Shown: positions 24,027 to 35,345 of the stretch, piece by piece | How the letters are laid out: each line of letters opens with the position of its first letter | Numbering within the stretch: the first letter of the stretch is position 1 | Assembly (NCBI RefSeq): GCF_016545825.1 | Contig: NC_052618.1 | Coordinates: 7,741,398-7,805,397 of the forward strand | Direction: 5' to 3' | Length of the DNA: 64,000 nucleotides | Source: Eucalyptus grandis | Taxonomy: Eukaryota; Streptophyta; Magnoliopsida; Myrtales; Myrtaceae | Made by a program: the position numbers and the translations under genes | Notes under the pieces: generated by a model | The model's input: the letters and a program-made list of their open reading frames with translations, nothing else | Told to the model about the DNA's origin: nothing | The model's database searches: none

Positions 24027-27000
24027 ATGGCTGGCGGCGATAATCACTCGGGGCCTCCATCCGCTAGATGGCCCAGTGTTATCCGCTACGAAGTCTTTCT
24101 CAGTTTCAGAGGAGAAGACGTTCGGAGGAGCTTTATTCAATTTCTCTACGAAAGCCTCACTGCTTCAGGGATCTATACATTTATCGATTATGATGGAATT
24201 GAGATCGGAGAAGAGATCATGCCCAAGATTTTCGAAGTTATCAGGCACTCGGAGATATGCATTCCCATCTTCTCCAAAGATTTCGCTTCCAGTAAGAGTT
24301 GTCTGAAGGAGGTAGAGAAAATGGTGGAGTGTCGCCGGACAATCATGCCTATTTTCTACGACGTCAGCCCTTCAGTCGTCGGCAAACAGCAGGAGAGTTA
24401 TCAGCAGTCCTTCTGCAACCTTGCGGCTGCTGGGGTGACGTCAGCGACTAGAAACAATTGGAAGGAGGCTCTCCAGAGTGTTTCAAGAATTCGCGGATGG
24501 GAATTGGAGAAATTTAAATATGGGTAAGTCAAAATCAAGATTTCAATTTTTCTTTTGATCCAACACCAGTGATCGAGTATCAATTTAAAGCAAGAAAAAA
24601 TTGAATGCGTCTTTTCTTTTGCCTGGTATATTATCCGACCAGTCTTTCCTCTTCGTATCTTACCCTTTTTTCCTTTACTCATTCGGCAGGGAGCATGAAC
24701 TTATAAACGAGGTCGTTTCCACAGTCCGCCGGTTGTTGAGAAAGGATGACTTAGATGTGACAGCACATTTAGTGGGGATGGATCACCATGTGCAAGAGAT
24801 GATGAAAAAAATTGGTGTTCACTATGAAGATGGACAAGTGGTTGAAGGGCAAATGCTATCGGGAAAACATGTGGTTGAGATATCGGGTCTTCCAGGAGTC
24901 GGTAAGTCAACTCTTGCGGTAATTATCTACAACAAAATCCGTCATCTCTTTGACGGTTGGAGCTTCCTTAAAGATATCCATGAAATGTTTAAGGAAAGGA
25001 CACTTTTATCTCTGCAAGAAGATTTGATTGGTGATCTGCAAAAGAAAAGATGTACGCTCAGATCTTCTGCTGAAGGTACCACCCTTATCAAATACAAATT
25101 TGGAAATATGAGGGTTCTCATTATCTTAGACGATGTAAGTAATTCTGAACAAATCAAAGCCCTAGATCCAAGGTGGTTCGGTCTAGGCAGCAGGATCATT
25201 GTAATCTCTATGGAGAGCAACCTTGTCGACATCCTTGCTAATGATTGTGATGATATCCTCATTGAAAAATACGAGGTAAATCAAATGAATGATGACCATG
25301 CCTTTCAACTGTTCTGTAAGCACGCTCTTAGAGGAAAACCTCCTCAAGGGGAATTATGCTCTTTGGCAAGGGACATTAGTTTGGCTGCTGGAGGGCTTCC
25401 TTTTGTTGTTGAGGTTGTTGGTTCATTTTTATATGGAAAGTCCATAAAGTTTTGGAAGGAGGCATTGGATAGAATGGACCGAGAGCCTTTCAATAAGGAA
25501 GTCAAACGAATTCTGAAGAGAAGATATGAAGATTTAGAGGAAAATGCTCAAAAGATATTTCTTGATATAGCCTGTTTTTTTATGGGAAAGGACAAGACAA
25601 TACCCTCTTACATGTGGGAAGCTTGTAAATATGATCCTTGTAAAGGAATTGAGGATCTCAATTGCAAATCTTTGGTAAGAATCAGAGAAAATGATGAACT
25701 GTGGATGCATAATCAACTAAAAGTCCTCGGGAGGCAGATTGTCAAGGAGGAGCATCCAAGTAAACCCTTCAAGCGTAGCAGGCTATGGAATCAGGAGGAT
25801 ATTGAGCCAGTATTGAATGAAAGGAAGGTATATTTTTAAGACAAGAAAGTTTCTTCTTTAGTTTGAATGAGAGTGCTTCTTTTGAATACTTGATTCTGTT
25901 ATCAGAGATGATTGTGAATGCATTTCTATTTTATTTTCTCCTTTTACCATTTTTCAATGATTGGCAGGACGTTGCAGTTGAAGCCCTTAGTGCCACATTC
26001 GACAAACCCTGTTCATTTCCTAAACGTAGATTTTTTAATAATTTCTCGAAGCTTAGGTATCTTAAAATGAACCATGCTATTATTAAAGGATATAAGCAGA
26101 ATGCAAAGAGCTCCAGAGAGGATTCTTTCCTTCGAGGGTTAAAGTGCCTTGAATGGCGAGGATGCCACAATATCTCCAGTCTACTCGCTTTACATCTGTC
26201 AAACTTGGTCGTTCTTGATCTCTCTTGGAGTACCTCCAGAAGTTGGCGGTGTTGGAGACAAATTATGAAGGTAGATGGCATACCTGTGCATCGCATCAAG
26301 TTTGACAATAGATTGTAGAAACAAGTGTTTTATATTATGCTCTTGTTTTGCAGAGGGCCAAAAAATTGAAAGTTTTGATCTTAAAAGGTTGTCATTGGCT
26401 TGCTAAATCTCCAGTTTCCTGTGCTCCCATAAATTTAGAGAGACTGGACCTGGAAGGTTGTTCTTCATTACCGGGTATTGGCAGATACATTAGCAAGCTA
26501 AGGAACTTAGTTTCTTTGAATATCAAGTTCTGCAGCTTTGTGCGAGAGTTGCCAGAAGATATGGGTTCCTTGGAAGCTTTGAAAGAACTTTACATCGATG
26601 GAACTTCAATTGAAGCTATTGATTTCCCAGAAGGTTCGTATGGGAAGCTTGAAGTTTTGAGTGCCTGCAACTGTGAATGCTTTTCTCTGTCGGATTCAAT
26701 CAGTAATTTGAAATCTCTTTTGTACCTAGCTTTGGACGATACTAAAGTCAGTGAGCTCCCTTATTCCATTGGCTTGCTGGAGAATCTACAGACACTATCC
26801 CTGAAAAACTGCAGGAGCCTATGGAAACTGCCATATTCCGTTGGAAGCCTCGAGGAGCTGCAAGTCATGGATCTTTCAGACACGGTAGTTGACGAACTAC
26901 CTTCATCCGTCAAGTATTTGAGAAACTTGAAAGTACTAAAGATGCCTCGCACTTTTATAAGAGAATTTCCTGGAGGCATTAAGAATCTGGAGAGGTTAGA

Positions 27001-27307
27001 AGAGATAGATTTCTCGGGGTGCAGATGTTTGAAAGGGAAATGCAACATTACGGGATTATGGTCTTTGCGGGTCTTGCTTCTGGAATATACTGATATTTCT
27101 CGGCTGATTGTGACGTACCGTCAATATTGTAGTCTCCAAAACGTCAGACTTGATGGCAGTGTTCGCATCTCAAAAGCTGGAACTACTGAAGGAGCGCCAC
27201 ATCAGTCCAACAAATGTGAGACTACGACATGGCTTCCGGGTGGTGATGATTCAGAGACTGTAGAAAGATGGCGGTCAGACAGAAGCAAGAAAGTGATCGG
27301 TGGATGA
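24027..27307 (+). CDS. TIR-NB-LRR immune receptor (TNL1), four exons, ~963 aa
   Basis: Intracellular receptor of the plant TNL class: effector sensing by the LRR, nucleotide switching by NB-ARC, NAD+-cleaving signalling by TIR. Exons by GT/AG and phase: 24027-24523, 24690-25827, 25968-26270, 26354-27307 (TGA 27305-27307). All junctions keep frame. TIR is at residues ~21-165: YEVFLSFRGED, with the catalytic-type Glu at 95 (CLKEVEKM; the usual W before C is S). NB-ARC is at 166-545: P-loop GLPGVGKST (232-240), kinase-2 LIILDDV (309-315), RNBS-B ending IISM-like where TTR is usual (Arg lost at 340), GGLPF (400-404), FLDIACFF (456-463), and MHN instead of MHD (505-507). LRRs run from exon 3 through most of exon 4, about ten repeats. 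The last ~50 residues are not LRR-like and no C-JID post-LRR domain is seen. Shorter than many TNLs but with no stop or shift. Probably expressed; function is inferred. Confidence 0.88.
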
Positions 27308-28169
27308 AGTTTGGCTAAAGAGGAAGTTAGCGTTCATATCTCTTTAATTCAAATTCGCAAGTGATCAGGCGTGTCAAACTTATCCTCCTGCAACAAGGAC
27401 TATTAAGGGCATAACCGGGTTCCAATTTTCGCTTCCATTCTGAAATGTCTGATCTAAATTCTTCTTCTTTTTTCTTGGCCATCACACTCAGACTTTATAT
27501 TGTCTTGTTTGTGTGTCAGCTTCCTGCAATTTTGCACATCTGTGTTCGTTTCGATTTGACTCAGTGAAAGTCTACACATTTCATTTGATTGATCTGCAAG
27601 ACAACTTCAAGGTAGTAAGAATGAGCTTTGGTTCCTTTCTCGATCCTCTAATATCTATTCATTGCATAAGCATTGCCATTGGATTCTATTCTCCAATATG
27701 TTGAAATAGACTACAATCAAATTGATGCTTGTTTTTTATTTACTAACATTAGTAATTTCGCCGCAAAAAGTTTGCTCACCAGGTTGGCATGGTCCAGCTT
27801 AAGAATATGATCATTAGGAGACAATGAAATCTTGCTATTGTTCCTATTCTTTTGGCAATTTTAAACTAAAACGAAAAAATCGATTCTACATTCAACCATC
27901 TAACAAAAATTCTTCAAAGGCACAATATGCTTGTTCTCATGATAATTGATTTAATTTAACTAGTAAAACTACATGTGTAATAATCTAATCATAAGTCGGC
28001 ATACGCTATGTCCTTCAAAAGAATATCTTGCATGAAAAATTGTGCTTACATGCACAATAGAAACGAACTAACTTTCTAACAGAGTATGTGGTCAATCTAA
28101 CTAACAAAAAATTAGTGTATTTTTATTTTTCAAGATTTATAGCGTAATGTCTTCAATGACGCTTATAAT
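27308..28169. other. TNL1 downstream / intergenic
   Basis: AT-rich DNA holding the likely TNL1 3' untranslated region, with A/T-rich stretches and no gene. The copia element inserted at its right edge. Confidence 0.5.
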
Positions 28170-28174
28170 GAATG

Positions 28175-28651
28175 TGATGGTTTTAATTATTAATGTGATG
28201 GGCCTAAGTTGGTCCGTCCGCCCACAAGTTGCCTAAGTTCCCGGCCCACAATATTAGGGCTACGTGGATAGAGATATGATGAAGTGACACGTTTCTTTTT
28301 GGAGAGGACATATATAAGGGGGAAATAAAGAGGGAGGAACACACCTTTTGAAGCAACGTACATTCCTCCTCCCTCTCTCCATCAAAAACACTTCCAAAAG
28401 AAAGAACAATAAGCAAGATGCGACACCCATCTTCCCTTCAAGGCGAATTGGCATCATCGGATCGAACAGGGCCAAATTCTCTTCCTCATATCGGTGTCGG
28501 TGCTTAATCTGTGGTTAACAAGGTACGTTCGATTCTATGATGTGCCTTAGGATTGGTGATGCATGTGTTTTTCTCGAACTCGTCTTCCGCACAAGTTTAG
28601 GGGTTCGATTTAGTATCAAATCCGGTTTCAGGGAATCAGAAATTCCCAACA
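28175..28651 (+). repeat. copia 5' LTR
   Basis: It runs TG...CA and is 477 bp. It contains a TATA-type promoter box TATATAAG at 28311-28318 (the 3' LTR keeps the same box at 36015-36022). Downstream C/T- and purine-rich leader sequence follows. It drives transcription of the element. Confidence 0.95.
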
Positions 28652-28665
28652 TTAGTATCAGAGCC
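28652..28665 (+). other. copia primer-binding site
   Basis: TTAGTATCAGAGCC directly after the LTR matches the initiator-Met tRNA complement (TGGTATCAGAGCC) except near its start. The tRNA would prime reverse transcription. Confidence 0.85.
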
Positions 28666-29010
28666 GTAGTTCTTGTTTCCCGATCCTTGTTTATGTTTTT
28701 CCCGACCCCTTTCATGTTTATGGATGATTTCTTATTGATTTTTCGTGAAATTAATCGGCCGACACCGATCGGGGCGGAAACATCCCGACACCCGAGCACC
28801 GTTCATCCATTTTTTTGATTTTTTGTAAGTCGAAATCCATTTCGATGGCGTTGGATGGAAGGTCTCGTTGAGACAAGCGCGACGAGTGGCAGAACGTCTC
28901 CAAAGGCTGCCGGACGCGCCCCCATGCGCAACCGAAACGAATCGGCATTGCATGCGCCGATAAGAAGACGCAGGCGCGTGCGTCACATGCATGTGCGGGG
29001 CCAACGTGAG

Positions 29011-29200
29011 CACGTGCAATGCACGTGCGCAGGGGCCGCCGATGGCGCGTGCACGGCACGTGCCAGCTGACGTCATCGTGACGTCAGCTACGCATGCGTG
29101 TCGCACCTGCCGGGTCAATCCGTTCGACTCGGCCCGACTCGACCCGACGGCTCGACCCGGCTGACCTTGACCGTTGACCGTTGACCATTGACCGTTGACA
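29011..29200 (+). promoter_or_regulatory. Cluster of G-box, TGACGTCA and W-box-like motifs in copia leader
   Basis: CACGTG occurs three times (29011-29016, 29022-29027, 29057-29062). An 11-bp arm AGCTGACGTCA (29065-29075) and its exact inverse complement (29079-29089) flank a 3-bp centre, giving two TGACGTCA sites. Five TTGAC cores start at 29167, 29174, 29181, 29188 and 29195, exactly 7 bp apart; four are TTGACC. G-box and TGACG sites are bZIP targets and TTGAC[CT] is the WRKY target. Whether they function here is inference. An A(18+) run follows at 29201. Confidence 0.55.
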
Positions 29201-29312
29201 AAAAAAAAAAAAAAAAAAGAAGAGAGAGGAAAAAGAATGTGTTTCTTTTTCCAATTAAGTTTATGTGGATTATATGTGATCCCTTATTTGTTCTGCATTT
29301 GTTGTAGGAACA

Positions 29313-29627
29313 ATGCCTCCCCTTAAGTTGCGCATACCTATTCTCACAATTACCGATGAACAAAAGGAAAGACTTTCTAAATTGATAGCTGAGCTGACTG
29401 ATCATCGATGGAAGAGTGGTGACTTAATTGATCACGTTCTTGAAGTCAATGGGAAAATTCAAAAGTTCACATGGAATGGTCGTCCCTTGCCACAGTATGA
29501 GATGGTACGATTTTTCATTAACACTCTTCCACTAGAATGGCAAGGAGTGTTGAATCGCACATGGGATGTCAACAAAGCCGCTTCATATAAGAAAATTGTG
29601 ATAGATTTTATAGATGATTATTACTAG
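29313..29627 (+). CDS. Uncharacterised 104-aa leader ORF of the copia element
   Basis: The reading frame starts ATG at 29313 and ends TAG at 29625, in the leader about 470 bp before gag. It is intact although gag and pol are broken. The product is charged, begins MPPLKLRIPILTITDEQKER and holds WNGRPLPQYEMVRFFINTLP in the middle. I do not recognise a family. It might be a captured host or gag-like piece, or chance. No transmembrane segment or signal peptide is apparent. Confidence 0.4.
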   Translation: MPPLKLRIPILTITDEQKERLSKLIAELTDHRWKSGDLIDHVLEVNGKIQKFTWNGRPLPQYEMVRFFINTLPLEWQGVLNRTWDVNKAASYKKIVIDFIDDYY

Positions 29628-30099
29628 ATTGTTACAAGGAAAAAGATCAATAAATTAAACAAAATAGGATCTTTCCCAGTTCGTGTATTGACTTGGTGTT
29701 AGCTGTATTGGCTGGTCTTTGTTTAGTGTGTTTTGTGGACATCTTATGTAATGTTTTTCTACCTAGTTATTGTTGATGTGGCAACTGATATGTTAGTTGT
29801 ATTATGTGAAAGCATTATTATTCTATTAAATGTCAAATATTATTTGCTTTCTGTTATTGTTAACTGCTGTAGGTAGTTCATAGAAGTTTTTATAGCTTCA
29901 TAGAATTTATTTTGCATAGACAATTATATTAATGATAGTTTTAAGTTATGATTTTTGGAGAATGATTGGAAACATAGTGACCTTTTGATTCTGAAACCTT
30001 ACTTGAAATTATTCATTAATATGATGATTTTGTGCAAAGTGGAGGCATAAATGTTATGCATTAATTATTTGTGCATATATATCTGATGTGTTCATATCA

Positions 30100-31098
30100 A
30101 TGGCTTCAGCTACAAAGAGCATAGTTGCCGAGCTGAACAAAGATGAAAACCTCAATGGCGATAACTATGAAATATGGCACATGAAAATCCAATATGTGCT
30201 GGAAGAGCAAGAAGCACTAGAAGCTCTTAACTTGACTATGGTAGAACCTGAAGAAGGAAACACTGCACAGCACAAGAGAGATAATGAAGCATTTGTTGCA
30301 TGGAAAAGAAAGAACTCTCTTGCTCGCATTACGTTGCTGAGTAGCATAGAAAATGACGTCATGCAAGAGTTTAGGCGTTTTTAGAATGCCAAGAAAATGT
30401 GGGAAGCGTTGGCAGCAAGGTTTGGTCCTACTTCGGTGACTAGATTGAGACAACTCACTATTAGGTTTGACTCTTATAAGAAGCCTCATGGTCAAGCCAT
30501 GAAGTAACACCTTAGAAAGATGTCAAACATGATTAATGAGCTAAAAGATGCTGGCCATGTCCTGACAGATGAACAGCAAGTGCAAACAGTGATTCGTTCA
30601 TTGCCTCAGAGTTGAGAGCATATGAAGGTGCACCTGACCCATAATGAGAATATCAAAACCTTTGAGGATGCAGTGCGTCATCTCGAGCTGGAAGAGAACC
30701 GCCTCTTGACAGCTAAGCCGAAAGCTGAAATCTATCATGCTGGTTCTAGCTCACATGGAGCTTTGAGCTCCAAGCGCAAACGTCCTAACTGGTTCGATAA
30801 AGGGAAAGGCAAGGAAGCAGGTCCTTTAGGGAAGAAACCTAAGCTTAATCAACATAAAAGAGGAAAGCGTCCTCGAATGAAGAAGCTTACAAGGGTGAAG
30901 TGTTACAATTGTGACAAGAAGGGTCACTATGCTTGCGACTGTCATGAGCCAAAGAATGTATACACCTCTTGTATTTTTCATAACTTTACTTATGTGTCGA
31001 GTTCTATATTCTTAACTAAGTCTAATCATTTGTGGACTGTGGATTCAAGAGCGACAAATCATGTAGCAAAGGATAGAGAATCCTTCGTGGACTTCTGA
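30100..31098 (+). pseudogene. copia gag (UBN2-type) with CCHC knuckle, three in-frame stops
   Basis: Start MASATKSIVAELNKDENLNG at 30100. The capsid region is of the UBN2/gag-polypeptide family (NYEIWHMKIQYVLEEQEAL, then an MWEALAARFG block). The zinc knuckle CYNCDKKGHYACDC is at about 30900-30945 (C-x2-C-x4-H-x4-C). The protease-type 'WTVDSRATNHV' region follows (usual D-S-G-A; here S-R-A) and the frame closes at 31098. Stops in the same frame lie at 30382 (TAG), 30505 (TAA) and 30613 (TGA). Gag normally packages the element RNA. Confidence 0.85.
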
Positions 31099-34000
31099 TG
31101 AGTACCAACTGGAGCTAGTGGATCTATGTGGGAAACAACTCCAGAACTGAAGTAAAAAGAATTGACACCTGCCAACTGAACATGCATGGTGGACGCACTT
31201 TATTCCTACATGATGTATTGTATGCTTCGGAGATTCGTTAGAATTTAGTGTCTGTTTTAGTGTTAGTCAAGTTAGGTTTTAATATGAACTTCCATAATAG
31301 ATGTGTGGATTTGTTTTTGGATACAAATTACTATGGTTGTGGTTATTTTCTAGATGGTTTCATTGTATTAGATATTGACTATGTTAATACAAATGTTTGT
31401 TATTCCCTTCTCACGTCTCCTAATTCATATGATAATGATGTGAATGTGTGGCATGCTAGACTTGGTCATATTGGCCAACAACGTATGAATAGACTAGCCA
31501 AAGAGGGCTTGTTGGGTAACATTGAAAAAGTCGATTTGCCTATATGTGAGCACTGCCTAGTAGGGAAAACAACAAGGAAACCATTTGAAAATGGTAAAAG
31601 AGCTAAATTTCCTCTGCATCTAATCCATTCTGACGTTTGTGGAAGGCATATGGCTGTTTATTTCATCACTTTTATAGATGATTATACTCGATTCGGATAT
31701 GTCTATTTTATTTCTCATAAATCTGAAGCATTAAGTTGTTTCAAAAGGTTTATGAACTTGGTAGAAAATCAATTAGACAAGAAAATAAGAGATTAAGATC
31801 CGATCGAGGTCGAGAATATTTATCTAATGAGTTTAGAAAATTATGTGATGAAAAAGGAATAGAAAGACAGTTATCTATTCCATATACTCCTTAACAAAAT
31901 GGTGTTGCGGAAAGGAGAAACAGAACCTTACTGGAAATGGTTAGGTCCATGATGGCGCATGCTAACTTACCTATCACTTTTTGGAGTGATGTGTTGTTAA
32001 CTACTGCCTATATACTTAATCGAGTGTCTTCCAAATCAGTTACTTCCACTCCATATGAGTTATGGATAGGTTGAAAACCGGACTTAAGTTTTCTTAAGCC
32101 ATGGGGTTGTGCTACCTAACTCATGAGTCCTCTCACAAGTTTGGGAACTTGGGTCCCAAAGGAAAGAAGAGTATTTTCATAAGATACTTCGAACACTCGA
32201 AAGAGTATGTGTTCATAAGTGAGCAAGAAAGTGGGAGTATAACTGAATTTGAATCACGGGACGTCACATTCTTAGAGAATGAATTTCCTAAAAAGGGCGA
32301 AATAGGTAAAGATTACTCCCTATTTAAAACATTGGATCAAGATAATGATATTAGTGGAGTTCATCCAAGTGGGAGTAACATGAGAAGTGATAAATTTAAT
32401 TCAACTCACTCTTAATTACAACCACATGATGAGATGACATCGTCATTATCTAATCCGAGTGGGAGTATAATGGGGAAAGATGTGCAAAGTATACAATCTC
32501 CCATATGGCGAACAAGTCGCAAAAGTATTCCCCGTCGACGTCTTGACATCGAAGGGGAAACTTTTATGGTTGCTCCACAAGATGAGGATGAGTCAAGAAA
32601 TATTAATGAGGCTCTAACTTGCCCTAGTAAGGAAAAATGGATTCATGCAATGAAGAGGAGATTGAGTCAATGAAGTTAAACCAAGTTTGGAAATTGGTTG
32701 ATCTTCCAAAAGGACGCAAAACTATTGAGAACAAGTGAGTTCTCAAAATAAAGCGTAAAGCTGATGGCTTGATAGAAATGCATAAGGCTCGCCTTGTGGT
32801 GAAGGGGTATAATTAACAGGAATGAATTGATTATGAAGAAACATTTTCTCATGTAATGAGATTTACCTTGATTCACATTATTCTTGCAATAGTGGCTAGT
32901 ATGGATCTTGAGTTACATTAAATGGATGTATTCTTGCAATAGTGGCTAGTATGGATCTTGAGTTACATTAAATGGATGTAAAGATCGCTTTCCTCAATGG
33001 AGAATTAGAGGAAGAAATATATATGGAACAACCTTCTGGTTTTATAATGAAAGGCCAAGAAGAAAAGGTATGTCGACTTTTGATATCGATATATGCCCTT
33101 AAGCAGTCGCCAAGATAATGGTATATACGTTTTCATAATACCATAATGGCATATGATTTTACAATGATAGATGAGGATCATTGTATATATATCAAAAGAT
33201 CCAAAGATCAATTTGTGATCATATTATATGTCGATGATATACTAATTGCTGGAAGCAATATGGAGTTTGTTAATATTGTCAAGAGTTGGTTGTCTTCCAA
33301 CTTTGAGATGAAGGATATGGGTGAAGCTGCATACATTCTTGGAGTTAAGATTTCAAGAGATCATTCGAAGGGATCATTCGAAGAGATCATTATCTCTTTC
33401 GCAAGAAACATATATAAATAAGGTTCTTGAATGATTTCGTATGCAAGATTGTAAATCCATAGACACTCCAATTGCAAAAGGTGAAGGATTGAGCCATAGA
33501 CTGTGTCCAAGTACTCAACAAGAGAATGAACAAATGAAACATGTTCCTTATGCTAGTACTGTTAGGAGCTTGATGTACGCTGTGATGTGTACAAGACCTA
33601 ACATATGTTTTGCAGTTGGAATGATGAGTAGATACCAATCCAATCCAGGTCAAGCACATTGGAAAGCCGTTAAAAGAATACCGAGGTATTTGAAGGGAAC
33701 TACTGTTTACAAGCTGAATTACCAAGGAAATGATCTGCAACTTGAAGGCTATTCAAATGCTGATTGGGTAGGAGATTTAGATGAAAGAAAATCTATCTTT
33801 AGATTTGCTTTCTTACTAAACAATGGCTTCATATCATGAAGCGGTAAAAAGCAAACGTGTATAGCATTGTTCACAATGGAAGCTGAGTTCGTGGTATTAT
33901 TAGCAGCGGTACAAGAAGGAGTTTGGCTTAAGAGATTTTTGGATCATTTAGGTATTATTGAGAAAGCTGCAAATCCATTATTAGTTAACTGTGATAGCCA

Positions 34001-34169
34001 AGCAGTTATAGCGTACACTAAATATCCAAAATATCATGGCAAAACCAAACATATAGATATCAAGTATAACTTTGTTAAAGATATGGTTGCACGAAAGGAT
34101 GTGAACTTACAGTACATATCTACGCATAAAATGGTAACAGATCCTATGACAAAGCCAATACCTATGTAA
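31099..34169 (+). pseudogene. copia pol remnant: integrase, reverse transcriptase, RNase H
   Basis: GAG-pre-integrase VWHARLGHIGQQRMNRLAKE and the zinc-binding CEHC are near 31450-31560. The integrase core has HSDVCG and FIDDYTRF (to about 31796), then shifted frames to 32050. RT holds KARLVVKGY (about 32790), AFLNGELEEEIYMEQPSGF (about 32990) and the catalytic YVDD at about 33229-33240 (LYVDDILIAGSN). RNase H (33441-34169) holds NADWVGDLDERKS, TMEAEFV and KTKHIDIKYNF. Stops and frameshifts occur at about 31100-31250, 31797, 32050, 32416, 32674 and 33838. It also carries a 50-bp perfect tandem duplication in the RT. Confidence 0.88.
32881..32980 (+). repeat. Perfect 50-bp tandem duplication in copia RT
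   Basis: Positions 32881-32930 and 32931-32980 are identical, each starting ttcttgcaatagtggctagt. The 50-bp length is not a multiple of three, so the duplication itself shifts the RT frame. The identity of the copies implies that it arose recently relative to the rest of the decay. Confidence 0.95.
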
Positions 34170-34197
34170 AATCTCTAGGATTGCGTAGAGTCTGATG

Positions 34198-35345
34198 TAC
34201 TGGATTGTAATTTCCCTGAGTTGTTCACATTTATGAACTACTGTTTTTTCATTATTAATGCCTATGAATTTTTATTTGATATTTATGTATCTTAATGCTC
34301 AGTGCATTATATTAAGTTGAGAAAGTATCGGACAGATATAAGATTAGCCCACTCACACGAGTAATCGCCTCTATTTATCATGTGATAAATAAAGATGAGA
34401 CGGTTTTTAAAATTATTATCTAGATGATAATCGAGAGCTCAAACTTAAAATATTCATGTCACCTTAACTAAGTGTTAAGATAAAAACATGATATGTACTA
34501 TGTCTGAAAGTAAAATACCCACATATTTTACTTTATCTGTCTAAGATGCCAGATGTGAGTTCTTATGAATTTTGTGAATGAGTAGATACGTAAACTCAAG
34601 TTAGATATTAGGTATGTCTGAACTATCATCTGTATGGTATTAAAGGTATAGACATACGCTTCATGGGATAGGAGTTAAATACCGTAATACGTATTTCATA
34701 CTACGTATGCATGAGACGACCAATAAGAGTGGCAAAAGTTTTATCTCAACATATGCATGAGTTCTGATGAATTTTGTGAATGAGTCTAATATACTGGATT
34801 GTAATTTCCCTGAGTTGTTCACATTTATGAACTAGTGTTTTTTCATTATATGCCTATGAATCTTTATTTGATCTTTATATATCTTAATGCTCAGTGCATT
34901 ATATAAAGTTGAGAAAGTATATCGGACAGATATAAGATTAGCCCACTCACAAGGGTAATCGCATCTATTTACTATGTGATAAATAAAGATGAGACGGTTT
35001 TTAAGCTTATTATCTAGATGATAATCGAGAGCTCAAACTTAAAATATTTATGTCACCTTAACTAAGTGTTAAGATAAGGACATGATACGTACTATGTCCA
35101 AAAGTAAAATACCCCACATATTTTACTTTATCTGTCTAAGATGCCAGATGTGAGTTCTGATGAATTTTGTGAATGAGTAGATACGTAAGCTCAAGTTAAA
35201 CATTGGGTATGTCTGAACTATCATCTGTACGGTATTAAAGGTGTAGATATACGCTTCATGGGATATGAGTTAAATACCACAATACGTATTTCATACTACG
35301 TATGCATGAGACGACCAATAAGAGTGGCAAAAGTTTGATCTCAAC
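34198..35345 (+). repeat. ~594-bp tandem duplication in the copia 3' untranslated region
   Basis: Copy 1 (34198-34750) and copy 2 (34792-35345) both begin tactggattgtaatttccct and end ...gtggcaaaagttt-gatctcaac with modest divergence. The joining segment (34751-34791) repeats part of the unit ('gttctgatgaattttgtgaatgagt'). Together with flanking DNA it makes an unusually long 1.7-kb non-coding tail between RNase H and the 3' LTR. Confidence 0.9.

Noticed and set aside
28732..29118. Minus-strand open frames across the GC-rich copia leader
   Set aside because: They lie antisense to a clear retroelement leader; the openness is due to high GC content. No recognisable domain.
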